Positions 1 to 10,905 of a stretch of 64,000 bases of DNA are shown here, one piece after another. Each line of letters opens with the position of its first letter. Within the stretch, counting starts at the first letter, position 1. The notes under the pieces were generated by a model that saw nothing but the letters and a program-made list of their open reading frames with translations, was not told the DNA's origin and made no database searches. The stretch spans positions 10,452,292-10,516,291 of the forward strand of contig OX246739.1 in assembly GCA_945910005.1 (NCBI GenBank), read 5' to 3'. A program made the translations under genes and the position numbers. Source of the DNA: Isoperla grammatica. Taxonomy: Eukaryota; Arthropoda; Insecta; Plecoptera; Perlodidae.

Positions 1-385
1 CAATTAATCGAAGAAAATTTTAGAAATTACCCATTTTGAGGAAATTGACCCCAATCAAGGTCAAAAAAGGTAAATAGGTAATTTAATTTTTTTTTTTAAT
101 AAACTTTATACATTTATCTTACTAAAAGAGTATTTTTAAACTTGCAAGCATTTTTCGTTATTTAATTAAAAATTATTTAAAAAATTACAAATTTGACCTT
201 TGACCCTGGTTTTGACATAAAAAGCTGGATTTGCCAGAAGTATATCATGGTTTTTTGAAAAGAACTCATTTTAAGCTTTCATTTGATATAAGTCATCCTT
301 TGACCCAAATTTTATACCGACCAAGCCTTTTTCGAGCGTTATGCAAAGGACTATATATCTGATTCGAAATTTGAATATTTAGAAC

Positions 386-2067
386 GTGTCCGAACGCCTT
401 CCTATAAAATCTTTAGTTACCTTTTTTTGGTCTAAGATTTCTAGAATAATATGTCACAATTTACTTAGAGCATGTATTGTCTGGGTAAGAACCTTATTTT
501 GTCTACTTACTCACAGCATGTTTTGTTTAGGTAGCACCTTATTTTATTATATTTGCTCACAGCATGTTACGTCACGGTAGGACCTTATTTTACTCTGTTC
601 ACTTACAACATGTTTTGATCCGGCAAGAATCTTATTTTGGTCTACTTAATCACAGCATGTTTGGTCAGGTAGAATCTTAAAGTGGTGTATTCAATCACAA
701 CACTTTTTGTCCGGGTAGAACCGTATTTTAGTGTATTTACTTAAAGTATGTTTCGTCAGGGCAGGACATTATTTTGGTCTATTCACTTACAGCATGTTTT
801 CATCCGGGTAGAATCTTATTTTGGTCTATTCACTCACTGCATGACTTGTGCAGGTAGAAACTTATTTTGATCTATTTACTTACAGCATGTTTTGTGCATG
901 AAGAACCTTATTTTGGTCTATATACTCACATTTACAACATTATTTTCTATGGGTAGAAACTATTGTTGGTCTTTTAACTCACAGCATGTAATGTCCCTGT
1001 ATATATTGTGTTGTTCTTTTTACTCTCAGTATATTTTGTCCGGGTAGAAACATCTTTTAATCTATTTACTCACAACAAGTTTTGTCACGCTAGAATGTTT
1101 TCCTAGTCTATTAACTCACATAATAATTTGTCCAGGTAGAATCTAATTTTGGTCTAGTAACGTACAGCATTATTTTTGTCTGGGTAGAATCTTATTTGGG
1201 TCAATTAACTCACAGCATGTTTGGTACGGGTAGTATATTTTTTTGGTCTATGTAATCACAACCTGTTTTGTATGGGGTGGAACCTTATTTTGATCTATTT
1301 ACTCAAAGAATATTTTGATTGGGTTGTATCTTATTTTGGTCTATTTACACTCGGCATATTTTGTCCGTGTTAATGTAATTTTGGTCTATTTACTCAAAGA
1401 ATCTTTTTTTTTTCAATTTATACTCTCTGCCAGTTTGCGCGGGTACAATCTTATTTTGGGTATTCACTGACACCATGTTTTGTCCGGGTAGGTCTTATTC
1501 TAGTATATTTACTCACAGCATTTTTTGTCCGTGTGGAATCTTATTTTGATCTATTTACTTGAGGCATGTTTGGTCCGAGTAGAATCTAAGTTTTGTCTAT
1601 TTACTCAAAGAATATTTTGTTTGGATAGAATTAAATTTTTATCTTTTTACTTACGGCATGTTTTGTCCTGTTAGAATTTTATCTTGGTGTATTTACTCAC
1701 AAAACGTTTTGTCCACTTAGAATCACTTGCTGATCTATTTACTCACAGCAATTTGGTCCGCTAAGTATCATATTTTGGAATATTTACTCACTACCTCTTT
1801 TGTTTGGATAGAACTGTTTTTTGATCTTTTTACTCACAAAATGTTTTGTCCAGTTAGAATCGCTTGCTGATCTATTTACTCACAGCAATTTGGTCCGGTT
1901 AGTATCATATTTTGGAATATTTACTCACTACCTCTTTTGTTTGGGTAGAACCGTATTTTGATCTGTTTGCTCACAGCATGTTTGGCCCAGGTAGAATCTT
2001 GTTTTGGTCTATTTACTCATAGAATGTTTTTTCGGGTGAAATCTTATTTTGGTCTTTTTACGCACAG
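386..2067 (+). repeat. Degenerate ~46-bp minisatellite in receptor gene 1 intron
   Basis: About 35 diverged copies of a unit reading CTTATTTTGGTCTATTTACTCACAG then CATGTTTTGTCC and GGGTAGAAT (given in parts). The last copy runs straight into exon 2068, so its CACAG is the working 3' splice site. Bases 1-385 to the left are plain AT-rich intron with nothing recognised. The same array is in the matching intron of gene 2. Confidence 0.9.
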
Positions 2068-5000
2068 TCTGGCGAAAACAATGGAGTCAACACCATCACT
2101 CTAGTGCTCTTCACCATATTGATATCCCAAGTCTACCTGGTTACCAACAACATGATGCAACTCATCTCGGACCAAGTGAGTAGAAATCACCACAATTGAG
2201 TAACATACAAACTAAGGTTGACATGCACAGTCAATGTCTCGACTTCAAGTCTGTCTTCGACGACTCAAAGCACAACTTAATTTCAATAGTGATGAGGATG
2301 ATGATGATGAAATGCAAGTCAGACTTTGTTAACTTTCATTTTGGTGCCTTTTTTTTTACATGTTGAAAACACGTTGTTATTGACATCGAAGAGAATGTAT
2401 CAGTATCACGATGACCAAGAAGATATTTGAGGAGAAGCATAGCCAGGTTTTGGGTCTCAGGGGGAAGGAAATTTTTAGGGGGCGCCGACTCATGGTAAAC
2501 AGTTTGCAAAACATCACAAATTGTATTTAAGTTTGATAGTTATATACAACACCCCTATATACATTTAGTCATATATTTATTTAGCTCAGAGAATTGCCGT
2601 TTCTGAATGCGCTCGTAGTCGTTCTTTGTACAGGAGTTTTTTTTTCTTGGTTTCATGATTGCAAATTTCTTAGCACGTTTTCGAAATCAAGTGAAACGGC
2701 ACGGGTTCTCTTAATATTTAACAATGATAAATTGGATAAACGACCTTCTGACATGGTTTACCGTGTGTATGATTTTATTGCCTTGAGCCTGCTGAAACTT
2801 TCCTCAGCCATCGCACTACTAACCGGTAAAGTAAGATAGATTTGATACAAGGTGGACAAATTTGGATAAACACTTAGCATGTCGTTAGCCTGAGAGAATT
2901 CCAATAATGTGTTGCAGTATAAAGCATGGAATGAGTGATATTCATCAGCAATAAGCGAATGAAAAATGTAATTTTTGTTTGTTTTGTATGTTGTGTGCAA
3001 TCGCGTATGGCGGCAATACAGCAAGGGCGGCACTTGGGCGGCTTGGTGATTGTCGGTAATTGGGTCAAGCAAGAGCTACTATTACGGTATTTATTTACAT
3101 ATAACGAAATTAATTACTTTTGTCAAATTCAAAAGACCCTTGCCCACCACTCATTCCCCCCGCCCCCCCCCCCCCCCCCTTATCAATTCATACTTTGTCC
3201 AGTTGGACAATGATCTGTTCCGCGCGAGGTTTTATCAAAGTAGGCGGCACATGGCCATCTACAAAGGCGACAAAGGACGTAGGTGCCACACAGGATTTAG
3301 GTATTTATTTTTTCACATGGATTTTTGGGACTTTGAAGTGGAACAATTCAAATCGTGGGGGGGGGCCGGGGGCGCCAGGACAAAAGGCAAGGGGGGCATT
3401 TGCCCCTCCTGCCCCCCATTGACTACGCCACTGTATTTGAGGGCTATAGAATGCCCCCTTTCCACCATAGAATTCTATACAACGAATGTCAAATAAAACC
3501 GAAAAGGAGACGCTAGGGCCTAGCAATAATTTTCACATCATAAAAAGATTGGGACGGAAAAGAAGACGATTACCATTACACTACTGATTCAAGTTGAGTG
3601 TGTATCGCGATTTTACACTAGTGGCAACTTCAAGGTAATTGTTACGTATCTTGGTAACAATATTTATATCTATGGTCTAGTAAAACCGCGGTCTCTGCGT
3701 TTTAGGTTCGAATTTTGGCTTTGGCATAGATTTCATGTGGCGTTTATTCATCCTCATAATCACCCACTCATTGTCTTGATTAGCCTCGCTGCAAAAGTAT
3801 GGACGTAAACCCCAAATATCATCAATTAACATAAGAATCAAAGCACCATTGTTCATCGTTCAACAATATTAAACGCTTCCTCCGAAATTATAAACAATGA
3901 GAGTACAGTCTCGTGAAAATACGGAACAGCTTAAACAAAAATCAAAGAACCATTGTTCATCGTGTAAAAATATCAAACGCTCACTCCGAAAGTATAAACA
4001 ACAATATACTTTTCTCACTTCAAAATGTCACCGTTTGATTTTTATAACGTTATAGAGTTTAACATTTTTCCTTTCCATCTTCCGAGTTGTATATTATGTA
4101 AATTCGTCGTGTTTTCCGAAGACAAATTTCCATTTCATAGTTTTAATCGTATTGACTCGGTTAAAAAAAACGCAATTCATAACTCAAGTTAAATGTAATA
4201 TTTCAACCACACAATGAGATTTTTAAAATGTTGTACATTTTTGTTTTTATTGGATCACAACAGATTTGGAAGGGATGATTCCTTACCCTATTTAAAGACT
4301 AAGACACAAAAGGACTTCAGTGGCGGTAACCCACTGGTATTGAAGTGAGTAAACCGCGGGGTTTATGACTGTATAGTTTTATAGCTTTGCCCTCTTACTG
4401 TTGTCGAGGAAACGTACTTTGAGAACAATTTTTTTTATAGTTTCTATTAGTTGACTATGGGATGCAATATTTAGCTTTTTTCATGAATTGCACTCTTTTC
4501 GCCGAGTCTCTACGACAAAAACTTGCCTAGTTGTGAATGACATAAGTTTGTTGTGTTTTCTGAGTACAAACTTCTAAAAGCTACAACTCGGTCAAGTTTT
4601 ATCGTAGCGACTCGGCAAAAAAGTGCAACTTATAACGAAAGCTCAATATTTCAACCACTTTATATACTTTGTGTAATTAAAAACAAAGTTTACTAAAAGT
4701 AAGTCCAGCTGAACACAATAGACATGAAAGGGACGAAAACAGGCCATAAAACCCAAGTTCGTTCGCTCGAAGTGCGTTCAATTACAGAGGAACTGAAATG
4801 TTACAATAGTGAGGGTCAATGTTTTCAAGATGACGTTTGAGTGGGAAGTAAAGAGCATGAGCCGAGAGGGAACAACAGATCGAGGCTCCATTCAACTACT
4901 ATGTATCTCAAGGGTGGTTCCACTATACGCAATAATTGATCTACGTACCTTTCAAGGACATGGATTGGGCCTAGGCCTAGGCTTTGTATCTGTCTTTGTA

Positions 5001-6837
5001 TCAATAATTTTGGCCGAACTAGCTTCAATTTCCATCAAAATATATTCTTCTTATTCTTCTTTAAAATATATTCTTCTTGTGCATAAGAAGTCCCGCAACA
5101 TTTCCTTGTCGCCGTGTTTTGTTAACAGTGATGAAGATGACAGCCGGCCAGGTAAACAAAAATAAATTTAGGCAAGCCCCTACTTTAAAAAATTATTGTC
5201 GGTATACGAACTGCAATCAAAATCCCGAAGTCGTCAAAGAGTTTACTTGCATGCTTCTTATTGCGTTGTTCAACTAACGGTTTAGATTGAGAAAATTACT
5301 TACACTAACTTACTTACTTACTTACTTACTTACTAGGTGCAATAGTTCAACTTTGAACTTTGCTGGAACGCTCTCCCAGGCTGGGCCCTCTAAAGCAGAT
5401 GGAATACAGAGGTAAAGTGGTCATTGTGAAAACGAGATGAAAACTTGATTGGTGCTTAGTAGGAGCGATAGGGGGAGCCGTCTCAGACTAGGGCAGAACC
5501 ATGAAACAGTACGATTGCGATCCCGATTACGAATACGATGCCGACCATCGTGGTTAGGAGTTTATTGTATTTATTTATCCAGCACGACGCTGTCTGCGTA
5601 TCGATGTACAACAGCGACTGGACCGGAGCCTCGCCGAACTTCAAGAAGTCCATGCTCGTCATCATGAGTCGAGCTAACGTCCCTCTTAACGTGAAACCGA
5701 CGGGGCTCGACCCTCTTTCACGCTTTAACTTCGCTCAGGTCAGTGACGTCATCAGAAGTGGGATCACCGTTAAGGTTTGCACACAGTAGACGCTGGTTAC
5801 CTGCGCTGGTTACCTGCGCTGGACAGTCATGAGTGTTTTACTTGACCCAAGACTACCTTACGGATGCTTTTGTCACAGACGAGGCACTCGTAGCCAACCA
5901 GCGAACTGCCCGAGACCAGCTCGCTCAAATACCGATCGCTGATTGGCTACGAGCCCCACGCATGTGACGATAGCATCCGTAATGTTGTCTTGCAACAATT
6001 ATATCATGCTTTAAAATAAATGCAGCTATGCCCAAAAGAAGCAGGTTAAAGTTTGCCATCTTTCCGTTTTCCTTAATGAAAAAACCGTTTTCCCGCGCCG
6101 GTTACCAGTAAGCGGGTCAACACTAACAGCTTTCTTTGTGCGCGAACCCTTAGGAATGTTTGTACAGGAAACTTCTATTGACAACACATTAATTGGTCTG
6201 TACTGAGTTTTCAATCTTAAATATTTCAAGAACATTAAAGCACCGTTGACTTAAGTGTGATTAATAAACTTACACGTTTTTCCCGATTGCGTTGTTGAAA
6301 TATAAGTTCTTCTTTACTCCATAAAGGGTTTATTCACATAATGCGCATTGCAACCATACCGGAGGCCACAATGTCATGTGATTGGTAATTCATTGTTACT
6401 AGGTTACAGATGGCGTTCGGTGCAAGTCCGACTGTCCTCTAATTATAGTTTGATGATATTAGTTTCAAATAACACAATAATCTCGTCTATCTCGGCTGCT
6501 TTTTTAATCGTTTACTATGGCGTAAGATAATCATTTTCGTAAACTTAATCAGAGGGTATATGTGTTCAAACTATCATATTGTCCCGTAAACATATTCGTC
6601 TTGTATGACAGCTAAAATGTCACACATTCCCAATGATGATCAAACATGAAAAAGTACAATAGGTGGCCATCAAAAAGGCCATTGTGAAGTCACAAGAATA
6701 GTGCTTATCATCTGTATACAAAAAAATGAGCGTTTAATGAGATAATTACAAGCTACACTCGGTGATGCCGTGTTCTGTTGTAGGTGATGAATACTGCTTA
6801 CAGGATGGTGAACACACTAAACACAATGGTGAAGTGA
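2068..6837 (+). CDS. Odorant receptor gene 1 (7tm_6 family), 3' exons only
   Basis: Partial gene: exons 2068-2175 (36 codons), 5583-5738 (52 codons) and 6784-6837 (17 codons plus TGA), all phase 0 with AG/GT borders. Upstream exons lie outside the window. Insect odorant receptors are seven-helix inverted-topology ligand-gated cation channel subunits that pair with Orco in olfactory neuron dendrites. The first exon gives helix 6 (core VLFTILISQVYLVTNNMM). The second gives the third cytoplasmic loop with the family signature YNSDW, then FKKSMLVIMSRA, the counterpart of the usual YxxxW...F...L...RAQKP block. The last exon gives the helix-7 C-terminus (starts VMNTAYRMVNTL). Each exon is strongly similar to the matching exon of gene 2, with colinear introns, so the two are tandem paralogues. 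No broken frames are seen in these exons. Expression and ligand cannot be read from the sequence. Confidence 0.88.
2432..3433 (-). mobile_element. hAT DNA transposon, 1,002 bp, with 8-bp target duplication
   Basis: The 8-bp duplication TATTTGAG lies at 2424-2431 and 3434-3441, which fits hAT. The right end reads CTACGCCACTG, the complement of the hAT-type terminus CAGTGGCGTAG. The left end is a decayed version (GAGAAGCATAGCC). A transposase C-terminal remnant lies inside. The right part is G/C-homopolymer rich. The paralogous intron of gene 2 has the empty site near 23850, so insertion followed the gene duplication. Confidence 0.85.
2653..3000 (-). pseudogene. hAT transposase C-terminal dimerisation domain, broken
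   Basis: Reading leftward, the translation runs YPNLSTLYQIYLTLPVSSAM then AEESFSRLKAIKSYTR, a TAA stop, and in the same frame TMSEGRLSNLSLLNIK and further residues to a TGA (2653-2655). This is the conserved hAT C-terminal block (LPVS.A.AERSFS.LK.IK...R..M...RL..L..L.I). The in-frame nonsense codon at the R-TM junction (near 2757) and the absence of the catalytic core show it is dead. Confidence 0.85.
3640..3835 (+). repeat. SINE copy (tRNA-like head, CACCCACTCAT tail), decayed
   Basis: GGTCTAGTAAAACCGCGGTC and a B-box-like GGTTCGAATTTTGG are followed by CATCCTCATAATCACCCACT and a tail ending CCCCAAATATCATCA. The same sequence recurs around 9736-9823 plus 10199-10360. Flanking intron (3836-4930) holds an imperfect local duplication (3835-3900 against 3940-4003) and otherwise nothing recognised. 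Confidence 0.65.
4930..5090 (+). repeat. Intron segment shared with gene 2 (24983-25145)
   Basis: CAATAATTGATCTACGTA, a CCTAGGCCTAGG palindrome and TTGTATCTGTCTTTGTAT occur in the same order in both introns. They mark the segmental duplication that produced the two receptor genes. A short (ACTT)n tract follows at 5305-5334. Confidence 0.8.
5858..5982. repeat. Imperfect palindrome in receptor gene 1 intron
   Basis: TTACGGATGC...GTCACA...CTCGTAGCCAA.CAGCGA pairs with the complement to its right, ending GCATCCGTAA. The arms are about 45 bp. The gene 2 intron (from about 25925) has only the left-arm sequence, so the right arm was lost there or gained here. Confidence 0.7.
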
Positions 6838-8090
6838 CTCGACACTACGAGGTTTCAACACTGCGGTGGCCGCTGTTCAGTTCGGGCAATAAGACTTTCG
6901 ACTCACAACACAAGTTCAGATGTTCATGGGGGAGGAGACTTTATGGATTCTGCTTACAATATGGTGAACACACTAAGCACGATGGTAAAGTGACTCGACA
7001 CTACGAGGTTTCAACACTGCGGTTGCCGCTGTTCAGTTCGGGCTATAAGACTCTCCACTCACAATCAAGTTCAGATTTTCACGGTGGGGGAGACTTTTTA
7101 AATACTGCTTACAAAATGGCGAGCACACTAAACACAATGGTGAAGTGACTCGACACTACGAGGTTTCAACACTGCGGTGGCCGCTGTTCAGTTCGGGCAA
7201 TAAGACTTTCGACTCACAACACAAGTTCAGATGTTCATGGGGGAGGAGACTTTATGGATTCTGCTTACAATATGGTGAACACACTAAGCACGATGGTAAA
7301 GTGACTCGACACTACGAGGTTTCAACACTGCGGTTGCCGCTGTTCAGTTCGGGCTATAAGACTCTCCACTCACAATCAAGTTCAGATTTTCACGGTGGGG
7401 GAGACTTTTTAAATACTGCTTACAAAATGGCGAGCACACTATACACAATGGTGAAGTGACTCGACACTACGAGGTTTCAACACTGCGGTGGCCGCTGTTC
7501 AGTTCGGGCAATAAGACTTTCGACTCACAACACAAGTTCAGATGTTCATGGGGGAGGAGACTTTATGGATTCTGCTTACAATATGGTGAACACACTAAGC
7601 ACGATGGTAAAGTGACTCGACACTACGAGGTTTCAACACTGCGGTGGCCGCTGTTCAGTTCGGGCAATAAGACTTTCGACTCACAACACAAGTTCAGATG
7701 TTCATGGGGGAGGAGACTTTATGAATACTGCTTACAATATGCTGAACACACTCAGCACGATGGTAAAGTGACTCGACACTATGAGGTTTCAACACTGCGG
7801 TTGCCGCTGTTCAATTCAGACAATAAGACTCTCGACTCACAATCAAGTTCAGATGTTCACGGTGGGGAAGACTTTATGAATACTGCTTACAAGATGGTGA
7901 ACACACTAAGCACGATGGTATAGTGACTCGACACTACGAGGTTTCAACACTGCGGTTGCCGCTGTTCAATTCAGACAATAAGACTCTCGACTCACAATCA
8001 AGTTCAGATGTTCACGGTGGGGAAGACTTTATGAATACTGCTTACAAGATGGTGAACACACTAAGCACGATGGTATAGTGACACGACACT
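6784..8090 (+). repeat. Tandem array of the receptor terminal exon (~155-bp unit, 311-bp higher-order unit)
   Basis: The terminal exon and its downstream sequence are repeated about nine times. The peptide cores are MNTAYRMVNTLNTMVK, MDSAYNMVNTLSTMVK, LNTAYKMASTLNTMVK, MDSAYNMVNTLSTMVK, LNTAYKMASTLYTMVK, MDSAYNMVNTLSTMVK, MNTAYNMLNTLSTMVK and two ending STMV before a TAG. Copies 2-3 and 4-5 are nearly identical 311-bp pairs. Only the first copy has the GTTCTGTTGTAG acceptor; the others follow GGGGAGGAGACTTTATG-type sequence. A further decayed copy is at 8747-8810. Confidence 0.9.
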
Positions 8091-8170
8091 ACCAGATTTA
8101 AACACTTCGTTTCCCGCTGTTCAGTTCGGACAATAAGACTAAGATAAGACGAAGACTCAATCAAGTTCAG

Positions 8171-8746
8171 GTGCCGGATTCACAAGGGGCCTTATCTTTA
8201 TTCAGGTCCCAAGTCTACTGTACTAAATGAGCTATTATAATTCCATAGAAGGCCTACTACACAGCCCAATTGGCCACTTTTTCTTTCGTGGAAATCACAG
8301 TGAATTTGAAATATTGCAAAGCTGTGTTTATTCAATTTTAGAACATACAAACGTGCGTTTTGTTGTATGTAAACGATATCTAGTTATGTTCACACCTTGA
8401 AGAAATCATTGCGATCGCCACCATCTTTGAGCAAAGCTAAGACCCACTCAGATTGGGACTAACTTTTGGTCTCAAGTTTTTGTTACATCAAAGAATTTTA
8501 GAGCAATGTCGAGTCGAAGTTATGTGCAGGTCCGTATCAGCCAATGACGAGGGCGGAATGCCCAGTATGTGATTTGCTTATGGTTGCTATTGAAGTTGTG
8601 TTTTCTTATGGATAGTAGCATGTAATAAAACAATTCCTTAGCAACAAATTTTGTACTTAGCTTGACCCTACTCTGCATACGGTCCTAGTGGCCTTAGGTT
8701 ATAGACCCAGTACAGCCGAATTTAAGACCTCTTGTGAATCCCGGCC
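8171..8746. mobile_element. MITE in the last terminal-exon repeat
   Basis: The ends are GTGCCGGATTCACAAG... and ...CTTGTGAATCCCGGCC, an inverted repeat of about 16 bp. CAG duplicates flank it (8168-8170 and 8747-8749). Removing it restores the tandem unit (TTCAG|ATGTT). No coding capacity is seen. The 3-bp duplication would suit a PIF/Harbinger-type MITE. Confidence 0.75.
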
Positions 8747-8810
8747 CAGATGTTTAAAGTGGAGGATTCTATATAAATAGTGCTGACAAGATGACGTAAG
8801 TACTCCTTAC

Positions 8811-9599
8811 TGTGAACCGAATTCTACCATATTGTTTTTGTTTGTATGTGTTGTGTATTTTTTTTAATGTAATTTTTTTTCTATTTAATTTCATTTATTA
8901 TACATAATACACATACATAATACACGTTCAACTTATGAAGTCAACGAAAGAATGACTCCTAGAACCCACAAAGCCAAGACTTGGCTTAACTGTGGGAATT
9001 ACAATAAAGATATAATACGTAAAGACTATAGACCATCACAAAAAGTGGAACATGCACTAACAATAAGCAAAGTAATGCATGGAACATAAAAAAAATAGAA
9101 CATGAAAAGAAGAAACGGACCATGTGATTAATTACAAAAATAAAATATGGATTGGAAGTATACTTGAATTTTCTAATGAAGTGAGCTTTATAATTCAACA
9201 ATAAAAAATCAACAAAATCAATACAAATAAATACAAAAACTAAGTTAACTTTTTAAATGTATTAACAATTATATTAATGTGTGTTTTCTTGGTCCTAATA
9301 TAAACTGTATAACTTACTTCTGTCTATTATCTCACTACTCTAATCTATATATTGCTTTATGATACAATGTAGTATGTGGTTACAAAATCTTAGTATGGAG
9401 AAAGTTAATTATATTGTAAACTGTTACCCTGGCATCTAAAGAATTAACGAAACTTGTGTATTTTCAGTGTTTATATGCAGCTTTATACAAAGAAGATAAA
9501 ATAAACACTAGTTAGTAGGCCATTAGTTTTCTTCACATTATGAACTGCTCTCTAATATTTACACTAATTATTTATATTGTATTTACTAGTTATATTGTC

Positions 9600-9695
<96 letters not shown>

Positions 9696-9735
9696 CTACT
9701 AAGTGTATAAGTTACTAGTTTATATGTATCATTTT
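8811..9735. other. AT-rich intergenic sequence with (TTA)n
   Basis: There is no gene. It is low-complexity AT-rich DNA ending in a (TTA)n microsatellite at about 9602-9695. Confidence 0.7.
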
Positions 9736-10318
9736 GTTTTATAAATGGCCACAGCCAGCGCAGATGGCCGAGGTCGATTAGGCGTTGGTCTAGTAAACCG
9801 CGGTCTCTGGGTTCCAGGTTCGATTGATTGATTGATTAATGGGGCTTAACGTCTCATTTTTTCGCAACTATGGCCAATCGAGACGATGAGCGGGTAATAA
9901 TGAAGATGAGAAAGATGATGACGAAGAATAAAGCCACATCCGAATCAGGTCCATTGTACGTCGCGTGGGTCGTCATACGGGAGTCCAGCAAGGGAGGGGC
10001 AGGGCCATGTGGGAGGAGAAATCTTCAGTGGAACAGGGGGGGGGGGAGGAGGGGCAGGGTTTCCTTTTGTCGCCTCTTACGACTAGCAGAGTCACTCTGG
10101 GCCTATTCTACCCTGGGCCGAGACGGGTCTCCTTTTGTCGCCTCTTACGATTAGCAGAGTCACTCTGGGCCTATTCTTTCCCGGGCCCAGACGGGCCGTT
10201 CCAGGTTTGAATCCTGGCTTGGGCATGGATGTCATGTGTCGTTTTTTCATCGTCATAATCACCCACTCATCGTCTCGATTAGTCTCGTTGCAAAAATATG
10301 GGACGTAATCCACCAAAT

Positions 10319-10354
<36 letters not shown>

Positions 10355-10360
10355 TTAAAT
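9736..10360. mobile_element. SINE interrupted by an inverted retroposon (nested)
   Basis: The outer SINE (head GGTCTAGTAAACCGCGGTCT, tail CACCCACTCATCGTCTCGAT and (CAT)n) is split at 9824-10198. The insert is a minus-strand copy of the retroposon also present at 12126-12423. TTCCAGGTTYGA at 9812-9823 and 10199-10210 is the target duplication. Both share the CACCCACTCATCGTCTCGAT tail. Confidence 0.78.
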
Positions 10361-10487
10361 GACCACATCTCAAAAGATCGTTTTCTACTTTGGCCCAAAT
10401 AAGCAATGCATGTAAAATATCTTAATTATTCATCAAACATTATATTCTATTCTATTCTATTCTATTGTACATAATTAAAAAAATATT

Positions 10488-10905
10488 AGCATCCCTGCTT
10501 CCAATGCAGAAGGTCCCGGGTTCGAATCCCGCTTCAGGCAGAAGTTTTTTTAACTTCTAATGTGAATTCAATTCCATTACTTCTTGGCTTAGGAATAAAT
10601 AAACGGTGACTTTGGAGCCGTCCTGGCAACGAAGCACTCAATAAATTCAAAGTTGTTCTGAATCGGCCTTGTTGATTCTGGCATTTGTCCCCAGGTGTTC
10701 GCACTGTCCAATCACTGATTCATATGTTTCGTATTTGAAATATCGATCTTTGATTGGTTATCGCTCACTCGTCGATGGTGTTCGAAGCCTACAGGGTTGG
10801 TTTAGTCACTTTAAATTAAAGTCCCCCACTGCAAATCAGTTTAATTACTGAGTGGGTAGACTCTAAATGTGAATTTATTTTATTTTTTATTTTTTTATTA
10901 TGATA
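10488..10905 (+). mobile_element. tRNA-derived SINE, copy 1
   Basis: The head has an anticodon-like stem-loop (CTGC TTCCAAT GCAG, loop anticodon CCA) and a T-arm CCCGGGTTCGAATCCCG with a perfect B box. The ~380-bp body ends ACTGAGTGGGTAGACTCTAA and an AT-rich tail. Further copies are at 14425-14795 (-), 41238-41540 (-) and 42030-42487 (+). Pol III transcription is inferred from the B box. The 5' half of the tRNA is missing, so it is not a tRNA gene. Confidence 0.8.

Noticed and set aside
4809..5165. 118-codon frame in the receptor gene 1 intron
   Set aside because: Lies in intron sequence conserved with gene 2 only as non-coding DNA; the frame is not preserved in the gene 2 copy.
10488..10545. 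tRNA gene with anticodon CCA
   Set aside because: Only the anticodon arm and T-arm are present, there is no acceptor or D-arm, and the same sequence heads four dispersed SINE copies.
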